From Gammaproteobacteria bacterium (GTDB lineage Bacteria > Pseudomonadota > Gammaproteobacteria > Burkholderiales > Nitrosomonadaceae), in NCBI GenBank assembly GCA_030431985.1, contig JAUIIB010000032.1:1-33367 (forward strand): DNA of 33,367 nucleotides, written 5' to 3'. The first letter of the stretch is position 1. Each line of letters begins with the position of its first letter. The notes beneath the pieces were generated by a model. The model was not told the DNA's origin and ran no database searches. It saw nothing but the letters and a program-made list of their open reading frames with translations. This document shows, in pieces, positions 14,605-23,525 of the stretch. A program made the translations under genes and the position numbers.

Positions 14605-16269
14605 TTACCGGCTGATCGGTTTGTATCGAATCCGTTTTGGCTTAGCGTTTTCTTCGCCGAGGCGTTTAATTTTATCGGCTTCATATTCATGGTAGTTGCC
14701 GCTGAAAAACGTCCATTGCGATTCACCTTCGGCAGCGAGGATATGTGTGGCGATACGATCGAGAAACCATCGGTCGTGCGAGATAACAAGTACGCACCCG
14801 GCAAACTCCAACAATGCATCTTCAAGGGCACGCAGTGTTTCAACGTCGAGGTCGTTGGAAGGCTCGTCAAGCAGCAGTACATTACCGCCGGCAATCAGTG
14901 TTTGCGCAAGATGGAGACGGCCCCGTTCGCCACCTGAGAGCTGGCCTACAATTTTTTGTTGGTCACCGCCCTTGAAGTTGAAACGACCCAGGTAGGCACG
15001 TGCCGGGGTAGTGTATTTGCCTACGGTGAGCAGATCGTTGCCGCCGGAAATGGCTTCAAATACGGTTTTATCATTCTCAAGTGTGTCACGTGCCTGGTCG
15101 ACATGTGCAATATTGACGGTTGGGCCGATTTTGACTTCGCCGGAATCGGGCTGTTCTTTGCCTGAGATGAGTTTGAATAAAGTCGATTTACCTGCACCGT
15201 TTGGACCGATAATACCGACAATCGCGCCGGGCGGTATCTGGAAGCTCAAATGATCCATCAGGAGTCTATCACCATATGCTTTGGATACATCATTGAATTC
15301 AATGATTTCATTGCCTAGTCTGTCGCCGACTGGAATAAAGATCTCCTGTGTTTCATTGCGTTTTTGATATTCCTGTGAATTGAGTTCTTCAAATCGGGCA
15401 AGACGTGCTTTAGATTTAGCTTGTCTGCCTTTCGGATTTTGCCGCACCCATTCCAGCTCTTTCTTCATTGCTTTCATGTGTGCGTCGACTTGCTTACTTT
15501 CCTGCTCCAGTCGTGCTTCTTTTTGTTCTAGCCAGCTTGAGTAATTGCCTTTCCAGGGTATGCCGTGTCCCCGGTCAAGTTCAAGTATCCATTCAGCTGC
15601 GTTGTCAAGAAAATAGCGGTCGTGCGTAACAGCGACGACTGTGCCGGAGAAGCGCACAAGAAACTGCTCCAGCCAATCCACCGATTCAGCGTCAAGGTGA
15701 TTGGTCGGCTCATCCAGCAGCAACATATCGGGTTTCTCAAGTAGTAGCTTACATAATGCTACGCGGCGTTTTTCTCCACCGGACAGGTTTTTGATCGCAG
15801 CATCCCATGGTGGTAGGCGCAACGCATCGGCAGCTATTTCCATCTGGTTTTCGGTATCGCTGCCTGCGGCAGCGAGGATTGCCTCCAGACGTGCCTGCTC
15901 TTCTGCCAGCGCATCAAAATCGGCATCCTCTTCAGCATATGCTGCATAGACCGCATCGAGCTTTTGTTGCGCTTCTATGATTTCGCCAAGACCCGCTTCG
16001 ATTTCCTGGCGTACGGTATTTTCAGGGTTCAATTGGGGCTCTTGGGGCAGGTAACCGACACGGATATCGGAAAGGCGTTGTACTTCACCGTCAAATTCAG
16101 TGTCGACGCCTGCCATAATGCGCAGTACGGTAGATTTTCCAGAACCGTTTAAGCCCAGTAGGCCAATCTTGGCACCTGGAAAAAAGCTGAGTGAAATATC
16201 ATTAATGATTTGACGCTTTGGTGGAACGATTTTGCTCACACGGAGCATCGACATGACATATTGGGCCAT
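14605..16269 (-). CDS. ettA: EttA, energy-dependent translational throttle (ABC-F ATPase)
   Basis: A 554-residue soluble protein with two ABC cassettes and no membrane domain. Walker A motifs are GLNGSGKST (first half) and GPNGAGKST (second half). Signature/Walker B pairs are LSGGEKRRVAL...LLLDEPTNHLD and LSGGERGRLHL...LLLDEPSNDLD. The charged linker between them (KEARLEQESKQVDAHMKAMK) and the C-terminus KPKRIRYKPISR match EttA, which binds the ribosomal E site and gates elongation by ATP/ADP ratio. It is monocistronic here. Confidence 0.95.
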   Translation of the reverse strand: MAQYVMSMLRVSKIVPPKRQIINDISLSFFPGAKIGLLGLNGSGKSTVLRIMAGVDTEFDGEVQRLSDIRVGYLPQEPQLNPENTVRQEIEAGLGEIIEAQQKLDAVYAAYAEEDADFDALAEEQARLEAILAAAGSDTENQMEIAADALRLPPWDAAIKNLSGGEKRRVALCKLLLEKPDMLLLDEPTNHLDAESVDWLEQFLVRFSGTVVAVTHDRYFLDNAAEWILELDRGHGIPWKGNYSSWLEQKEARLEQESKQVDAHMKAMKKELEWVRQNPKGRQAKSKARLARFEELNSQEYQKRNETQEIFIPVGDRLGNEIIEFNDVSKAYGDRLLMDHLSFQIPPGAIVGIIGPNGAGKSTLFKLISGKEQPDSGEVKIGPTVNIAHVDQARDTLENDKTVFEAISGGNDLLTVGKYTTPARAYLGRFNFKGGDQQKIVGQLSGGERGRLHLAQTLIAGGNVLLLDEPSNDLDVETLRALEDALLEFAGCVLVISHDRWFLDRIATHILAAEGESQWTFFSGNYHEYEADKIKRLGEENAKPKRIRYKPISR

Positions 16270-16379
16270 AATTTGTTTGTTATTCGAGGTCGGGATTAAT
16301 AGGCGTAGTTAATTTAATCAAGTGTAACGCAGCTCTTGGGTCAATGAAAGCTGACTAGGCATTAATCGACGGGTATTTT

Positions 16380-16607
16380 TTATGTCTTGATACGTTTGAT
16401 TGAAATAAATTTATGATTTTTATCGACTACCAGTTCAAATATCCCATGTATGCCATTTGCCTGAACTAAGGACCGCAGAATATTAGCCGGCAAATGGATG
16501 GTTTGACCATTTGTAGTGTATGTGACAACGGTACTGACTGTACCTTGGTAATAATGAATAAGTTGTTGTGGGGAAATGTCGAGGTTAATGGTCAAACGTT
16601 TACACAT
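16380..16607 (-). CDS. DUF2835 family protein
   Basis: A 75-residue protein with the family pattern YYQGTVSTVVTYTTNGQTIHLPANILRSLV in its middle and GIHGIFELVVD near the end. No function is known for DUF2835. It lies 20 bp after ynfA on the same strand. Confidence 0.75.
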   Translation of the reverse strand: MCKRLTINLDISPQQLIHYYQGTVSTVVTYTTNGQTIHLPANILRSLVQANGIHGIFELVVDKNHKFISIKRIKT

Positions 16608-16627
16608 TTCAGCTTTTTAAATTGCAA

Positions 16628-16960
16628 TTATGCAGAACGTGGTGCAAAGATGATAATCACCATACCGGTAAGTGCCACAAACCCACCGATTAAATCCCAG
16701 AGAGTCGGCTTAATCCCATCGATCAGCCATAGCCAGAGGATGGCGGTAAAAACGTATACGCCACCGTATGCCGCATAAACCCGGCCTGCAGCAGTCGGGT
16801 GTAATGTCAGCAACCATGCGAATGTTGCCAGGCTCAATCCAGCTGGTAACAGTAGCCACGTGCTTTTTCCTTGAACAAACCATAAGTAAGTCAAATAGCA
16901 TCCGATAATTTCCGCAAATGCCGTAACCAGGAACAATGTAACAGTTTTGAGTATGAACAT
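16628..16960 (-). CDS. ynfA: YnfA/UPF0060 small multidrug-like membrane protein
   Basis: A 110-residue protein with four membrane helices. Family landmarks are [12 protein letters not shown] in helix 1, [14 protein letters not shown] in the middle, and [18 protein letters not shown] at the C-terminus. YnfA is related to small multidrug resistance transporters; its native substrate is unclear. It probably forms an operon with the DUF2835 gene. Confidence 0.9.
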   Translation of the reverse strand: MFILKTVTLFLVTAFAEIIGCYLTYLWFVQGKSTWLLLPAGLSLATFAWLLTLHPTAAGRVYAAYGGVYVFTAILWLWLIDGIKPTLWDLIGGFVALTGMVIIIFAPRSA

Positions 16961-17108
16961 GTGACGGTTCTAAAATTTTCAGAAAGCAACGGATACATTG
17001 CCGCGAGAATGGGCAATGAAGCGCTGGTCCATATTAATCCTCTGATGTGGGCATGTCTAAACATTCTTTAAAATAGTTATTGAGGAGCCGGTTGCTAGGA
17101 TCGAATCG

Positions 17109-17462
17109 TCAACGATATTGTTTAGATTCGTCGAGCTTGTTTTCAAATACCTCGCTTACTATACGCCTGCTTGGGTTATGGATGTTTGGTATATCGACTG
17201 CGGTATCGCTGAGCGAAACGTTGTGACCAAAACGGGTGTTGGCCATTCTCATTTCCGGGTGTTCAAAGTCATTATAGCTGCCGTTAATGGTGCGTTTGGT
17301 TAAGTAGGTTTGGTCGCCGTCTGAAATGGGCTTATGTAGTTTGCCGTGGTCGGGCAACTGGAAGGTGTCGTGAAGATTCTGCTTTCTTAATTGATTGCGA
17401 AACTGTATCTGTTTCAGTAAAGCCAGAGGAATAGGCAATTTATACCGGGGACGATTAAACAT
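17109..17462 (-). pseudogene. 5' fragment of an animal-type haem peroxidase gene
   Basis: A 117-codon ORF matching the first ~110 residues of bacterial animal-type haem peroxidases, which normally exceed 500 residues. It has FRNQLRKQNLHDTFQLP, then RTINGSYNDFEHPEMRMANTRFG-type sequence, then NPSRRIVSEVFENK. The frame then runs into a short unrelated tail and a stop, before the haem-binding catalytic part. I saw no continuation in the ~150 bp downstream. It is a truncated relic and cannot be a working peroxidase. Confidence 0.7.
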
Positions 17463-17912
17463 TTTAACGGCTTCCCGAAATTAATTTAAAGATTATTTCG
17501 GTAACATCAATTAGTAATTTGAACCACTTTGTTGTTTTTGAAAGTAAAAATGCAGCAACAATAATTGCAGCGTACCATAGATATTTTATAGCGTGATAAA
17601 TCGGTTTAGTATAATCACGCTAGGGTGTTTCTATATGAGTTACGTGCAATTGTTTGTTTTCAGGCGAGAGGACCAAGCGTTTGTTCCGGAGGACTTGTTA
17701 CAGCATTGTCAAGGAACAAAAACGCCGATAATTTTGTTTGAAAAAACAAACCTGAAAGGCAAGACGGATTTTTACGCCTGTATATTCAATGTACTTGAGC
17801 ATAGCTATGGCTATGTCCTGCATACTTTTTACAAGCATTCATTAAGCGTCTGCTCGTGCAGAAATATACATAAATTATGATGAAACACCCTGGATGGGTT
17901 AATACATCGATT
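17463..17912. other. Intergenic region with an inverted-repeat-bounded segment
   Basis: This 450-bp stretch between the peroxidase fragment and the aminotransferase gene has no recognisable gene. Most of it is the 270-bp segment at 17622-17891, described separately. A 95-codon ORF runs through it but resembles no family I know. Confidence 0.5.
17622..17891. repeat. 270-bp segment bounded by 10-bp inverted repeats (possible MITE)
   Basis: agggtgtttc (17622-17631) and gaaacaccct (17882-17891) are perfect inverted copies at the two ends of a 270-bp segment. This is the architecture of a small non-autonomous transposable element. I found no target-site duplication and no transposase. An 81-codon frame starting MSYVQLFVF lies wholly inside the segment. 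Confidence 0.35.
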
Positions 17913-19292
17913 TTATTTTTTCAGTGCATGACCGGCCATTGTTTTGCCCAAATTCCATACCGAACCAGGCACGTTATGTGTTTCACCAATGGTCTGGTCA
18001 AATGCTCTAAGTATTGTGTCGCAATCCTGACTGCTTATCGTAAGTGATGGCAGCAGTTTAATGACGTTCATGCCATGGCCCGCGACCTGACTTAAAATAT
18101 GGTGCTCTTTGAACAGTGGGATAGTGACCATTTGGCAGAACAATCCTTTGTTAGCTGCTTCCAACATTGACCAGGCTGTCTTTAACGAAAAACTGCTAGG
18201 TGCTTGAAATTCAATTGCAATCATTAGTCCTTTACCACGCGCTTCCTTGAGAAATTCGTATCGATTGCTCATTGCATTGATGCCGTTAATAATAATTTGA
18301 CCCTTTTCAGCGCTGTTTTCAACCAGTTTTTCGTCTTCTATAACCTGTATGGTAGCCAAACCGGCAGCCATTGCCATGTTATTTTTTGAGAAAGTCGAGC
18401 CGTGCACGACTGCTCTGTCCATTCGGTTAAATACGGCTTCCATAATTGTTTCCGTCATGGCGATTCCGCCAACCGGGACAAATCCTCCCGACAGTGCCTT
18501 GGCCATTAAAATCATATCCGGTTTGACATTCCAATGTTCAATTGCCCAGAATTTTCCAGTTCGTCCTATTCCGGTTTGAATTTCATCCGCAATAAACAGC
18601 GTGCCGTATTTGTGACATAGCCTTTCGACTTGGCGCAGATAATCATTATCGGGAATATTGACGCCTTTGCCTTGAATCGGCTCTAAAATAAATGCGGCAA
18701 CATTCTCGGAATGCAGGGCTTTTTCCAATGCTTCAAGATCATTAAATGGTACAGATCGACAGTCAGGCAGTAAGGCACCAAAACCGTCGCGGAAAATTTT
18801 TTCACCGTTTAGAGACAGGGAGCCTAGCGTTAAGCCATGAAAGCCATGGTCGCAATACAAAATCTGTGATCGCTTTGTGGTATAGCGGGCAAATTTGATT
18901 GCGGCTTCAACTGCTTCGGAACCTGAATTACAAAAAAACATACGGTTCAGATTGTCTGGCACAGTTTGTAGTATTTTTTTCGCCAACAGGCCGCTTAACA
19001 GCGATACGTCCATTTGTACTAAATTGGGCAAATCCTGTAATAGTATGTCTTGCAAAGCTTTGATGACAACGGGGTGATTTCGCCCGACGGCAAAAACGCC
19101 AAAACCGCTGAGTAGATCAAGATATTCATTGCCTTCTTGATCGTAAAGATATTGGCCTATTGCTTTTTTGTACGTACGGTCATAACCGATAGTTTTTAAT
19201 ACTTTTACCATCTGGTTGTTAAGATATTTTTGATGGAGTTCAAATTTATCTTGTTCGTGTTGCGCGATAAGTGCGGTAATATCGAAAGACAT
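17913..19292 (-). CDS. Class-III PLP aminotransferase (possible HpnO, hopanoid side-chain)
   Basis: A 459-residue fold-type I aminotransferase of the acetylornithine/ornithine class. Visible features are GSE (124-126), the cofactor-binding DEIQTGIGRTG (D236) and the Schiff-base Lys in MAKALSGGF (K265). The opening KVLKTIGYDRTYKKAIGQYL and LDLLSGFGVFAVGRNHP resemble HpnO, which adds the amino group in aminobacteriohopanetriol synthesis, but no other hopanoid gene is nearby. Diaminobutyrate or ornithine aminotransferase activity is an alternative. It appears to be monocistronic. Confidence 0.85.
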   Translation of the reverse strand: MSFDITALIAQHEQDKFELHQKYLNNQMVKVLKTIGYDRTYKKAIGQYLYDQEGNEYLDLLSGFGVFAVGRNHPVVIKALQDILLQDLPNLVQMDVSLLSGLLAKKILQTVPDNLNRMFFCNSGSEAVEAAIKFARYTTKRSQILYCDHGFHGLTLGSLSLNGEKIFRDGFGALLPDCRSVPFNDLEALEKALHSENVAAFILEPIQGKGVNIPDNDYLRQVERLCHKYGTLFIADEIQTGIGRTGKFWAIEHWNVKPDMILMAKALSGGFVPVGGIAMTETIMEAVFNRMDRAVVHGSTFSKNNMAMAAGLATIQVIEDEKLVENSAEKGQIIINGINAMSNRYEFLKEARGKGLMIAIEFQAPSSFSLKTAWSMLEAANKGLFCQMVTIPLFKEHHILSQVAGHGMNVIKLLPSLTISSQDCDTILRAFDQTIGETHNVPGSVWNLGKTMAGHALKK

Positions 19293-19400
19293 AAAATGAG
19301 CGGATAAGGAAACCGAAAATTGGTTTTATAGATTAAAAGAATGAAAATAAATCATTAATATAGAAACCGAAAATAATAATGTTGGATTCAAATAATAGTC

Positions 19401-20030
19401 TCAATTATTGGGAACAAAAAAATCCCGGATTGTTTGCTTTAAAGTGATTAATTTGCCATGAAAGAAATGCTCGGCGCCAGGAATGATAACAATGGGCAGT
19501 GTTCGTGGTGTTGCCCAGTCAAGTAGTGAGTCCAAGGGTACAACATCGTCTTTATCGCCATGGATAATTAAAATACGTTTTATACCTTCGTGCGGGAGTG
19601 GGGCCTTGGACATCATTACCGAGGGCGCAATCAACACTAATGATTGTGGACGTAAATGCGGGGCAGCATGTAATTGAATGCCACCTCCAAAAGAGAACCC
19701 TGCCAGGAGTAATGGTAAACAGCTTTTGTCTGTTTGGCTGCGAACGTGTTCCTGAATAGCCCGTGTAACGGCCACTACATCATCGACTTCACCAATACCG
19801 TTATCATGAACACCTTCGCTGTTGCCAACGCCCCGAAAATTAAATTTAACAGTAATAAATCCAAGTTCATGAAAAGTCTTGAATAAAGTGTGGGTGACTT
19901 TGTTATCCATTGTGCCTCCAAACAACGGATGCGGGTGAGCTACGATTGCAATACCAATGGGTTTTTTGGGGATCTGTGCCAGTATAGCTTCAATTTTTCC
20001 GGCCGGGCCGTTGATTAAAAATGCCTCCAT
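19401..20030 (-). CDS. Alpha/beta hydrolase
   Basis: A 209-residue compact alpha/beta hydrolase. The nucleophile elbow is GFSFGG (S113). The acid is likely Asp in HGDKDDVVP (about 161-162), and the catalytic His is in GAEHFFHG (H188). An AHPHPLFGGTMDNKV stretch near residues 31-45 is typical of this uncharacterised esterase-like family (COG2945 type, from memory). Substrate unknown. It follows the ferredoxin gene by 32 bp on the same strand. Confidence 0.85.
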   Translation of the reverse strand: MEAFLINGPAGKIEAILAQIPKKPIGIAIVAHPHPLFGGTMDNKVTHTLFKTFHELGFITVKFNFRGVGNSEGVHDNGIGEVDDVVAVTRAIQEHVRSQTDKSCLPLLLAGFSFGGGIQLHAAPHLRPQSLVLIAPSVMMSKAPLPHEGIKRILIIHGDKDDVVPLDSLLDWATPRTLPIVIIPGAEHFFHGKLITLKQTIRDFFVPNN

Positions 20031-20062
20031 TGTGGATACGCGTAATTAAGTACCGTTAACTA

Positions 20063-20371
20063 CTAAATTCTTAGCCGCTCGACGGTGCGGCCATTGATTA
20101 GGTGTTCATCAATGATTTCATCGACATCTTCTTTGTCAACATAGGTGTACCAGACCTCGTCAGGATAAACAACTATAACTGGTCCTTCGTCGCAACGGTC
20201 AAGACACCCAGCGTTGTTAATACGTATTTTATTTTTGCCATTTAAATTAAGGGATTTAATGCGGTTTTTAGCATAATCGCGGATTTCCTGGGCTCCCATA
20301 TTATTGCAGCAGTTGGCGGTTCCTTCTCGTTGATTAACGCAGAAGAATACGTGATGTTGATAGTAGCTCAT
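20063..20371 (-). CDS. Thioredoxin-like [2Fe-2S] ferredoxin
   Basis: A 102-residue protein with the cysteine pattern of thioredoxin-fold 2Fe-2S ferredoxins: C11, C21/C22, C56 and C60 (NNAGCLDRCDEGP), followed by VVYPDEVWYTYV. It is a single-electron carrier related to Azotobacter FdI-Shethna-type and NuoE C-terminal domains. The partner is not evident. It may be co-transcribed with the hydrolase downstream. Confidence 0.9.
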   Translation of the reverse strand: MSYYQHHVFFCVNQREGTANCCNNMGAQEIRDYAKNRIKSLNLNGKNKIRINNAGCLDRCDEGPVIVVYPDEVWYTYVDKEDVDEIIDEHLINGRTVERLRI

Positions 20372-20561
20372 TTTAGTATCTGAAACTGGTTATGACGCTA
20401 CGAATTATACGTTGCCGCAACTGATTGTCCAGAACTTAAGCGACTTTTGGAAGAGGTGTAAGTCTACAACCAGTTGTCAGGGTATTTTACTAAATTGAAA
20501 TTTTTGCTCAGGGTGTCGAAAACGAAGTATTTGTGCTACCGCAAACTCTGCTATTTTTTAG

Positions 20562-21512
20562 TTATCCGGATCTCGGTCGACATAAGATGGCAGGTATATG
20601 TGGTTTTTCTAGTTGAAAAGTTTCCGGTAATGTAGCTACTTGATTAATGCCATTTTCTTTTGCGATTAACAAGGCGTCTTCAGCACGTTCATAGAGTTTA
20701 TTGAAGTTGTCTCTATCGTTCATTGTGGTGATACCGATGTTAACTCCAATTATATGTTGAATATCATACCGATCCAGCTGAGAAAAATTTGTGCACAATG
20801 CTTCACTTGTGTCTTTGGCTTTGTCCAGCTCTGTTTCAGCATATACAACTGCAAATCGATTGTGACTGACTCGATACAATTGGTCAGAGCTTCTGATAGA
20901 TTTTTTTATTTCATCGGATATTGTTCTCAGAGGTTGATTGCCGACCTGTATATTCGGTTTTTCAGGTTGATTGGAGCTCGAAAGAGAAGTGTCGCTAATA
21001 TCGAAAATAGCGAGTGATAAATTTCTTTTGTATCTTTTGCTTCTTTTTATTTCGATTTCTGTTTCTTCTTTAAAGGCGCGACTGTTTTTGCATTGTGTTA
21101 TGGGATCAATATGTGTTTCTGCCATGAGTAAGTAGAGTTCATGATTGATTTTTTTAATTTTGAGCACCATATATGCGGCCATTGTGATAGCCATTAAAGC
21201 CAGTGTACGGTTGATTAAAACTACATCCATAGGCGTACTTAAGTCTGAAAAAGAGGATAGAGAAAAGCCAACGAAAGTGAATAAAATGCCTATGATGGTG
21301 GCAATATATGTAGTCCAGTTTTCTTTAAACCGTAAGGTTGCAAAAACCATTAATGCATATGGCGTGCCTGCGGCGACACCCAAAGGTGTATGAAGGTCAA
21401 ACAAGAAAATACCGATTGAGGCGGCAAACAATAGCAACCAGTAATACATTAGACTGGCAAACTGGTTTTCCGGTAACGTTAGATATGCAAATTTGGAAAT
21501 AAACGATCGCAT
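20562..21512 (-). CDS. Membrane protein with degenerate GGDEF domain
   Basis: A 316-residue protein with four or five N-terminal membrane helices (about 18-118) and a C-terminal diguanylate cyclase fold. The fold is recognisable from DPITQCKNSRAF (136-147) and AIFDISD (168-174). The signature GGDEF has become SHNRF (216-220), and the usual I-site context is lost. Catalysis is therefore very unlikely. It may act as a nucleotide sensor or as a structural partner. It has a 460-bp upstream region to itself. Confidence 0.8.
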   Translation of the reverse strand: MRSFISKFAYLTLPENQFASLMYYWLLLFAASIGIFLFDLHTPLGVAAGTPYALMVFATLRFKENWTTYIATIIGILFTFVGFSLSSFSDLSTPMDVVLINRTLALMAITMAAYMVLKIKKINHELYLLMAETHIDPITQCKNSRAFKEETEIEIKRSKRYKRNLSLAIFDISDTSLSSSNQPEKPNIQVGNQPLRTISDEIKKSIRSSDQLYRVSHNRFAVVYAETELDKAKDTSEALCTNFSQLDRYDIQHIIGVNIGITTMNDRDNFNKLYERAEDALLIAKENGINQVATLPETFQLEKPHIPAILCRPRSG

Positions 21513-21974
21513 ATTGCTATCCTTTTTCTGGGAATTTTCTGGTGATACCTTATTTACGTCATGTTTTCGTTTTTATGTAATTCAGTAATAATTAAAAATT
21601 GACAAAATAATAATTTTATCATAGGGGTCTAAAACAACTTGTTTCTTGTTATAATGCAAAGCGTACAGAATTACTGTACAAAATTGCGATTTTAATGAAG
21701 AGGGCAATATACTAAGAATAAAATAAATAAAAAATATAAATCCATTTATAGTGAATACATGGTATAGGCGATAAAAATGATAAAAGAGTTGCTAAAAGCC
21801 TATTTTCTTTAATGGCGTCTCCGTATTAATTGAATTTTAGGAAATATTGATTTTTTACTTTAGAAATTGAAATTGAGTTTTTAGCAGTACGCTTTCTTAT
21901 CGCGCTATCGTCGATCCAAAAAAGGCAGCTATGATTTGGCCTGGAGATTACAAGAGTCGGGTTGTGTTATTTGA
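21513..21974. other. A/T-rich intergenic region with a plus-strand promoter but no clear gene
   Basis: This 460-bp stretch separates two minus-strand genes and must contain the promoter of the degenerate GGDEF gene. The best signal in it points the other way (see 21647-21679). Only trivial ORFs follow that promoter (6 and 11 codons). It may encode a small RNA, or may be a relic. Confidence 0.4.
21647..21679 (+). promoter_or_regulatory. Extended -10 promoter with palindromic operator
   Basis: TGTTATAAT (21647-21655) is a perfect extended -10 element. Eight bases downstream is the perfect palindrome GTACAG-AATTA-CTGTAC (21663-21679), covering the expected start point. That arrangement is typical of repression by a dimeric regulator. 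No recognisable ORF follows on the plus strand. Confidence 0.45.
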
Positions 21975-22388
21975 TTATTCAACCTTGACGATAAGCGTGC
22001 CCGCCAGTCTGTCGTGAAGATATTGATGGTCTCGGTCGATCAACGTCCAAAATACTCCAATGCCGAAAAATAAAATGCCAGTGACAGCAAGTAAGTAGCG
22101 CGTAATCGCCTTACGTTTGTCCAGTTTGGAGCCGTCCAGAGTGACGACACGAATTTTCCAAGTCTGCATTGCCAGTGTTTGCCCGCCATGTGTCCAGAAC
22201 CAGATGAAATAGCAGCCCATTATGATTAATAAATAAAATTGGTATAGCGGAATAAAATAAAATGCATCTGTGTTACGGAAGATAAGGTGGAAAATGAAAC
22301 TGGCGATGAAGATAACAGCCAGCAGAATGATAAATTCATAAAGCAGGCTTACGAATCGTTGCCAAAAACTAGGGAAAGGGTATGTCAT
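21975..22388 (-). CDS. RDD family membrane protein
   Basis: A 137-residue protein with three or four membrane helices and the RDD pattern: FWQRFVSLLYEFIILLAV at the start, GGQTLAMQTWKIRVV in the middle, and a polar ending DRDHQYLHDRLAGT. RDD proteins are poorly characterised; some are ion exchangers. It is divergent from the tetR gene, and the two share a ~200-bp control region if the TetR start at 22585 is right. Confidence 0.85.
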   Translation of the reverse strand: MTYPFPSFWQRFVSLLYEFIILLAVIFIASFIFHLIFRNTDAFYFIPLYQFYLLIIMGCYFIWFWTHGGQTLAMQTWKIRVVTLDGSKLDKRKAITRYLLAVTGILFFGIGVFWTLIDRDHQYLHDRLAGTLIVKVE

Positions 22389-22584
22389 GATGATGCAATC
22401 AAATAATCAAATGGCGATTACAACATCTTATCGCCAAATTAAATCAAAAAAAAGTATTGCAAGATTTTCGGCAACACTATCTCAATTGAATACTCAATTT
22501 TTGGCTATTTTCAATACCATTGAGTTACCGAGTTTAAAAGATATGAATACAAATGCACTATTAATACAAAAACAGCAAGTCAAA

Positions 22585-23178
22585 ATGCCCAAGAAAGGTA
22601 GGCCTCTTGGATATGACCCGGATGAAGCATTAGAAACAGCGATGCATCTTTTTTGGGCGGGAGGGTATGATGCTACACCTCTGGATGAAATCCTGAATGC
22701 GGCAAACATCTCTAAAAGCAGCTTCTACCATATGTTTGGCAATAAGCAACAATTGTTTGAGCGCTGCCTTGACAGATATTGTGATAAACAAATTATATTA
22801 ATTGAGGAAGGTCTGCGGCAATCATTAACAGGTCGTGATTTCATTGAGGCATTTCTATACGGTTTGGTTGATACAGTACGTCATAAGAACAAACGATATA
22901 AAGGTTGTTTTATGACAAATACCGTGTATGAATTTGCAGATCGGGACGTTAATGTTTCGAAATTAATCTCGAGTGCGATTGACCGGTTTAATCTATTGTT
23001 ACAGACTGCAATTGAGAAAGGGCAGGAGCAAGGCGTCATTACCGACAGTAAATCATCGGGTTCATTAGCCAGTTTTTTGATGAGTAGTATTGCGGGTATC
23101 CGTACGATGATTTATGCAGAGGTTGAAATTGATCAGCTTGAAGAAATCGTCGAAACAACACTTGCTGCGCTTGACTAA
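22585..23178 (+). CDS. TetR/AcrR family transcriptional regulator
   Basis: The DNA-binding domain is unmistakable: GRPLGYDPDEALETAMHLFWAGGYDATPLDEILNAA, then the recognition helix ISKSSFYHMFGNKQQLFERCL. The C-terminal ligand domain is about 130 residues. I start it at the ATG at 22585 (MPKKGRP), giving 197 residues, normal for TetR. The frame is open back to 22387, but that start would abut the divergent RDD start codon and leave no promoter space. The 66 extra residues match nothing. The palindromes at 23433-23525 are plausible operators. Confidence 0.9.
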   Translation: MPKKGRPLGYDPDEALETAMHLFWAGGYDATPLDEILNAANISKSSFYHMFGNKQQLFERCLDRYCDKQIILIEEGLRQSLTGRDFIEAFLYGLVDTVRHKNKRYKGCFMTNTVYEFADRDVNVSKLISSAIDRFNLLLQTAIEKGQEQGVITDSKSSGSLASFLMSSIAGIRTMIYAEVEIDQLEEIVETTLAALD

Positions 23179-23299
23179 TTTCTGAAGTTGTAATTTTAAC
23201 TGATTTATAGTGCACCAGTACTAGCTTCATATTGGTGCTGAGTGATCTTGTGGCGGTCTGAGGAGGGCGCAATCTGTATTATGACTCGCGTTGATTATT

Positions 23300-23318
23300 G
23301 ATAATTATTATTATTTAC
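23300..23318. promoter_or_regulatory. Fur-box-like sequence
   Basis: GATAATTATTATTATTTAC matches about 14 of 19 positions of the GATAATGATAATCATTATC consensus. Iron control of the downstream tonB-exbBD genes would make sense. However, the site is ~430 bp from tonB and the region is A/T-rich, so a chance match is possible. Confidence 0.3.
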
Positions 23319-23432
23319 TTTATTATTCATTTCATAGTTAAGCGGGTTAAGTATGTTGTTTGGGTTCTTTGTTAAATATTTTTTACTTACTCCAGAGAGT
23401 ATCATTCATTTTTTATGAAGAAAATTTATTAC

Positions 23433-23525
23433 TTCATACTGGGTTAAGTATTGTATACTGCTATAGTATGAAATATTATTAATTCGTATTAATTTTTAAC
23501 AATATGCTTGTCAAATTAATACGAA
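23433..23525. repeat. Two adjacent inverted repeats (operator-like)
   Basis: The first repeat is TTCATACT (23433-23440) with AGTATGAA (23465-23472). The second is a perfect 13-bp pair, TTCGTATTAATTT (23483-23495) with AAATTAATACGAA (23513-23525), around a 17-base loop. The half-sites share TTC[AG]TA. They lie after tetR and before tonB, so they may be regulator sites or structured leader RNA. No T-tract follows. Confidence 0.55.

Noticed and set aside
17593..17880. 95-codon plus-strand ORF as a gene
   Set aside because: No recognisable family, no Shine-Dalgarno, and it starts outside the inverted-repeat segment. Recorded only as part of that segment.
21778..21813. 11-codon ORF (MIKELLKAYFL) in the A/T-rich gap
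   Set aside because: Too short and without a good ribosome site.
22387..22584. 66-residue N-terminal extension of the TetR protein
   Set aside because: It would abut the divergent RDD start codon and matches no domain; the DNA-binding domain begins right after ATG 22585.
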